DNA of 64,000 nt. Source: Cristatella mucedo (lineage: Eukaryota > Bryozoa > Phylactolaemata > Cristatellidae). The notes beneath the pieces are model-generated. The model worked only from the letters and a program-made list of their open reading frames with translations. It searched no databases and was not told where the DNA came from. Made by a program: the position numbers and the translations under genes. The number at the start of each line of letters is the position of its first letter. Within the stretch, counting starts at the first letter, position 1. The stretch covers positions 1,595,501-1,659,500 of the forward strand of contig WPIO01000025.1 in the NCBI GenBank assembly GCA_009760855.2, written 5' to 3'. Shown piece after piece: positions 63,701 to 64,000 of the stretch.

Positions 63701-64000
63701 GCCGGTAAGACTCTTCTGCCACTCTAACAAATGAGGCAGGTAAATCTGCGGCTGAACTATGATTTCATTTGAAGGCTTGCAAAGAAGAGCAAGATTTTTA
63801 TGTATAGATTATAGACTGTAAGGATTTTCACGCAGAGGCGGAACATGCAAGTAAACATTTTTTACGAAAAGTCACAGTTTTCTTTTTGAACTTAGTGGTC
63901 GCTCGTCGAGTTAAACTCGGACGTAATCTCAATAGTGATAGCAGTCTGCATATAAGAACGGTCAAGTTCATTAGCCAGAAACGGGGCATAAATACCATCT

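Overview
The window is nuclear DNA of a multicellular eukaryote, most probably an invertebrate animal. The few coding pieces are short exons bounded by GT/AG splice sites and followed by AATAAA signals. The rest is introns, dinucleotide microsatellites, decayed non-LTR retrotransposons, tRNA-derived SINEs and cut-and-paste transposon relics. The gene families (SLC22-type transporter, WD-repeat protein of the NACHT/WD type) and the repeats would suit an arthropod, perhaps a chelicerate, but the sequence alone does not settle the taxon. There are no bacterial operons, CRISPR arrays, rRNA genes or intact tRNA genes that I can support.

Layout. 0-4 kb: 3' end of a plus-strand WD-repeat gene, with its terminal exon at 3174-3847, a poly(A) signal, and a possible preceding exon at 520-768 whose splice phase matches. 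4-13 kb: a graveyard of L2/CR1-like LINE copies on both strands plus two tRNA-derived SINEs. 12.8-15.2 kb: a pogo/Tigger-like element, then a 1.65-kb structure of two inverted ~190-bp arms abutting long TA arrays. 15.8-16.06 kb: a probable terminal exon of an unidentified plus-strand gene. 17-31 kb: GC- and CpG-rich DNA carrying TC/GA and hexanucleotide arrays, probably regulatory or 5' UTR-rich, with no recognisable protein. 34.7-36.1 kb: a 5'-truncated R2-superfamily retrotransposon lying inside TA microsatellites. 39.7-40.4 kb: a promoter-like TATA box, a non-coding first exon and a coding exon for a 77-residue secreted leader, the 5' end of an unidentified secreted-protein or peptide-precursor gene. 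44-64 kb: AT-richer DNA with L2-like LINEs, a second Tigger-like element interrupted by two LINEs, a decayed tandem array, and at 53.3-54.0 kb the last two exons of a minus-strand SLC22-family transporter.

The genes are separate and partial: two 3' ends on the plus strand, one 5' end on the plus strand and one 3' end on the minus strand. Nothing shows that they act together. The strongest shared theme among the repeats is one 3' tail (an AGAGATTAAGTTCTC-like block, then GGCGCT and a run of ATT) found on several LINE copies and on the SINEs, which suggests that the LINE machinery moved the SINEs. Identities were read by eye; no alignment or database search was possible.
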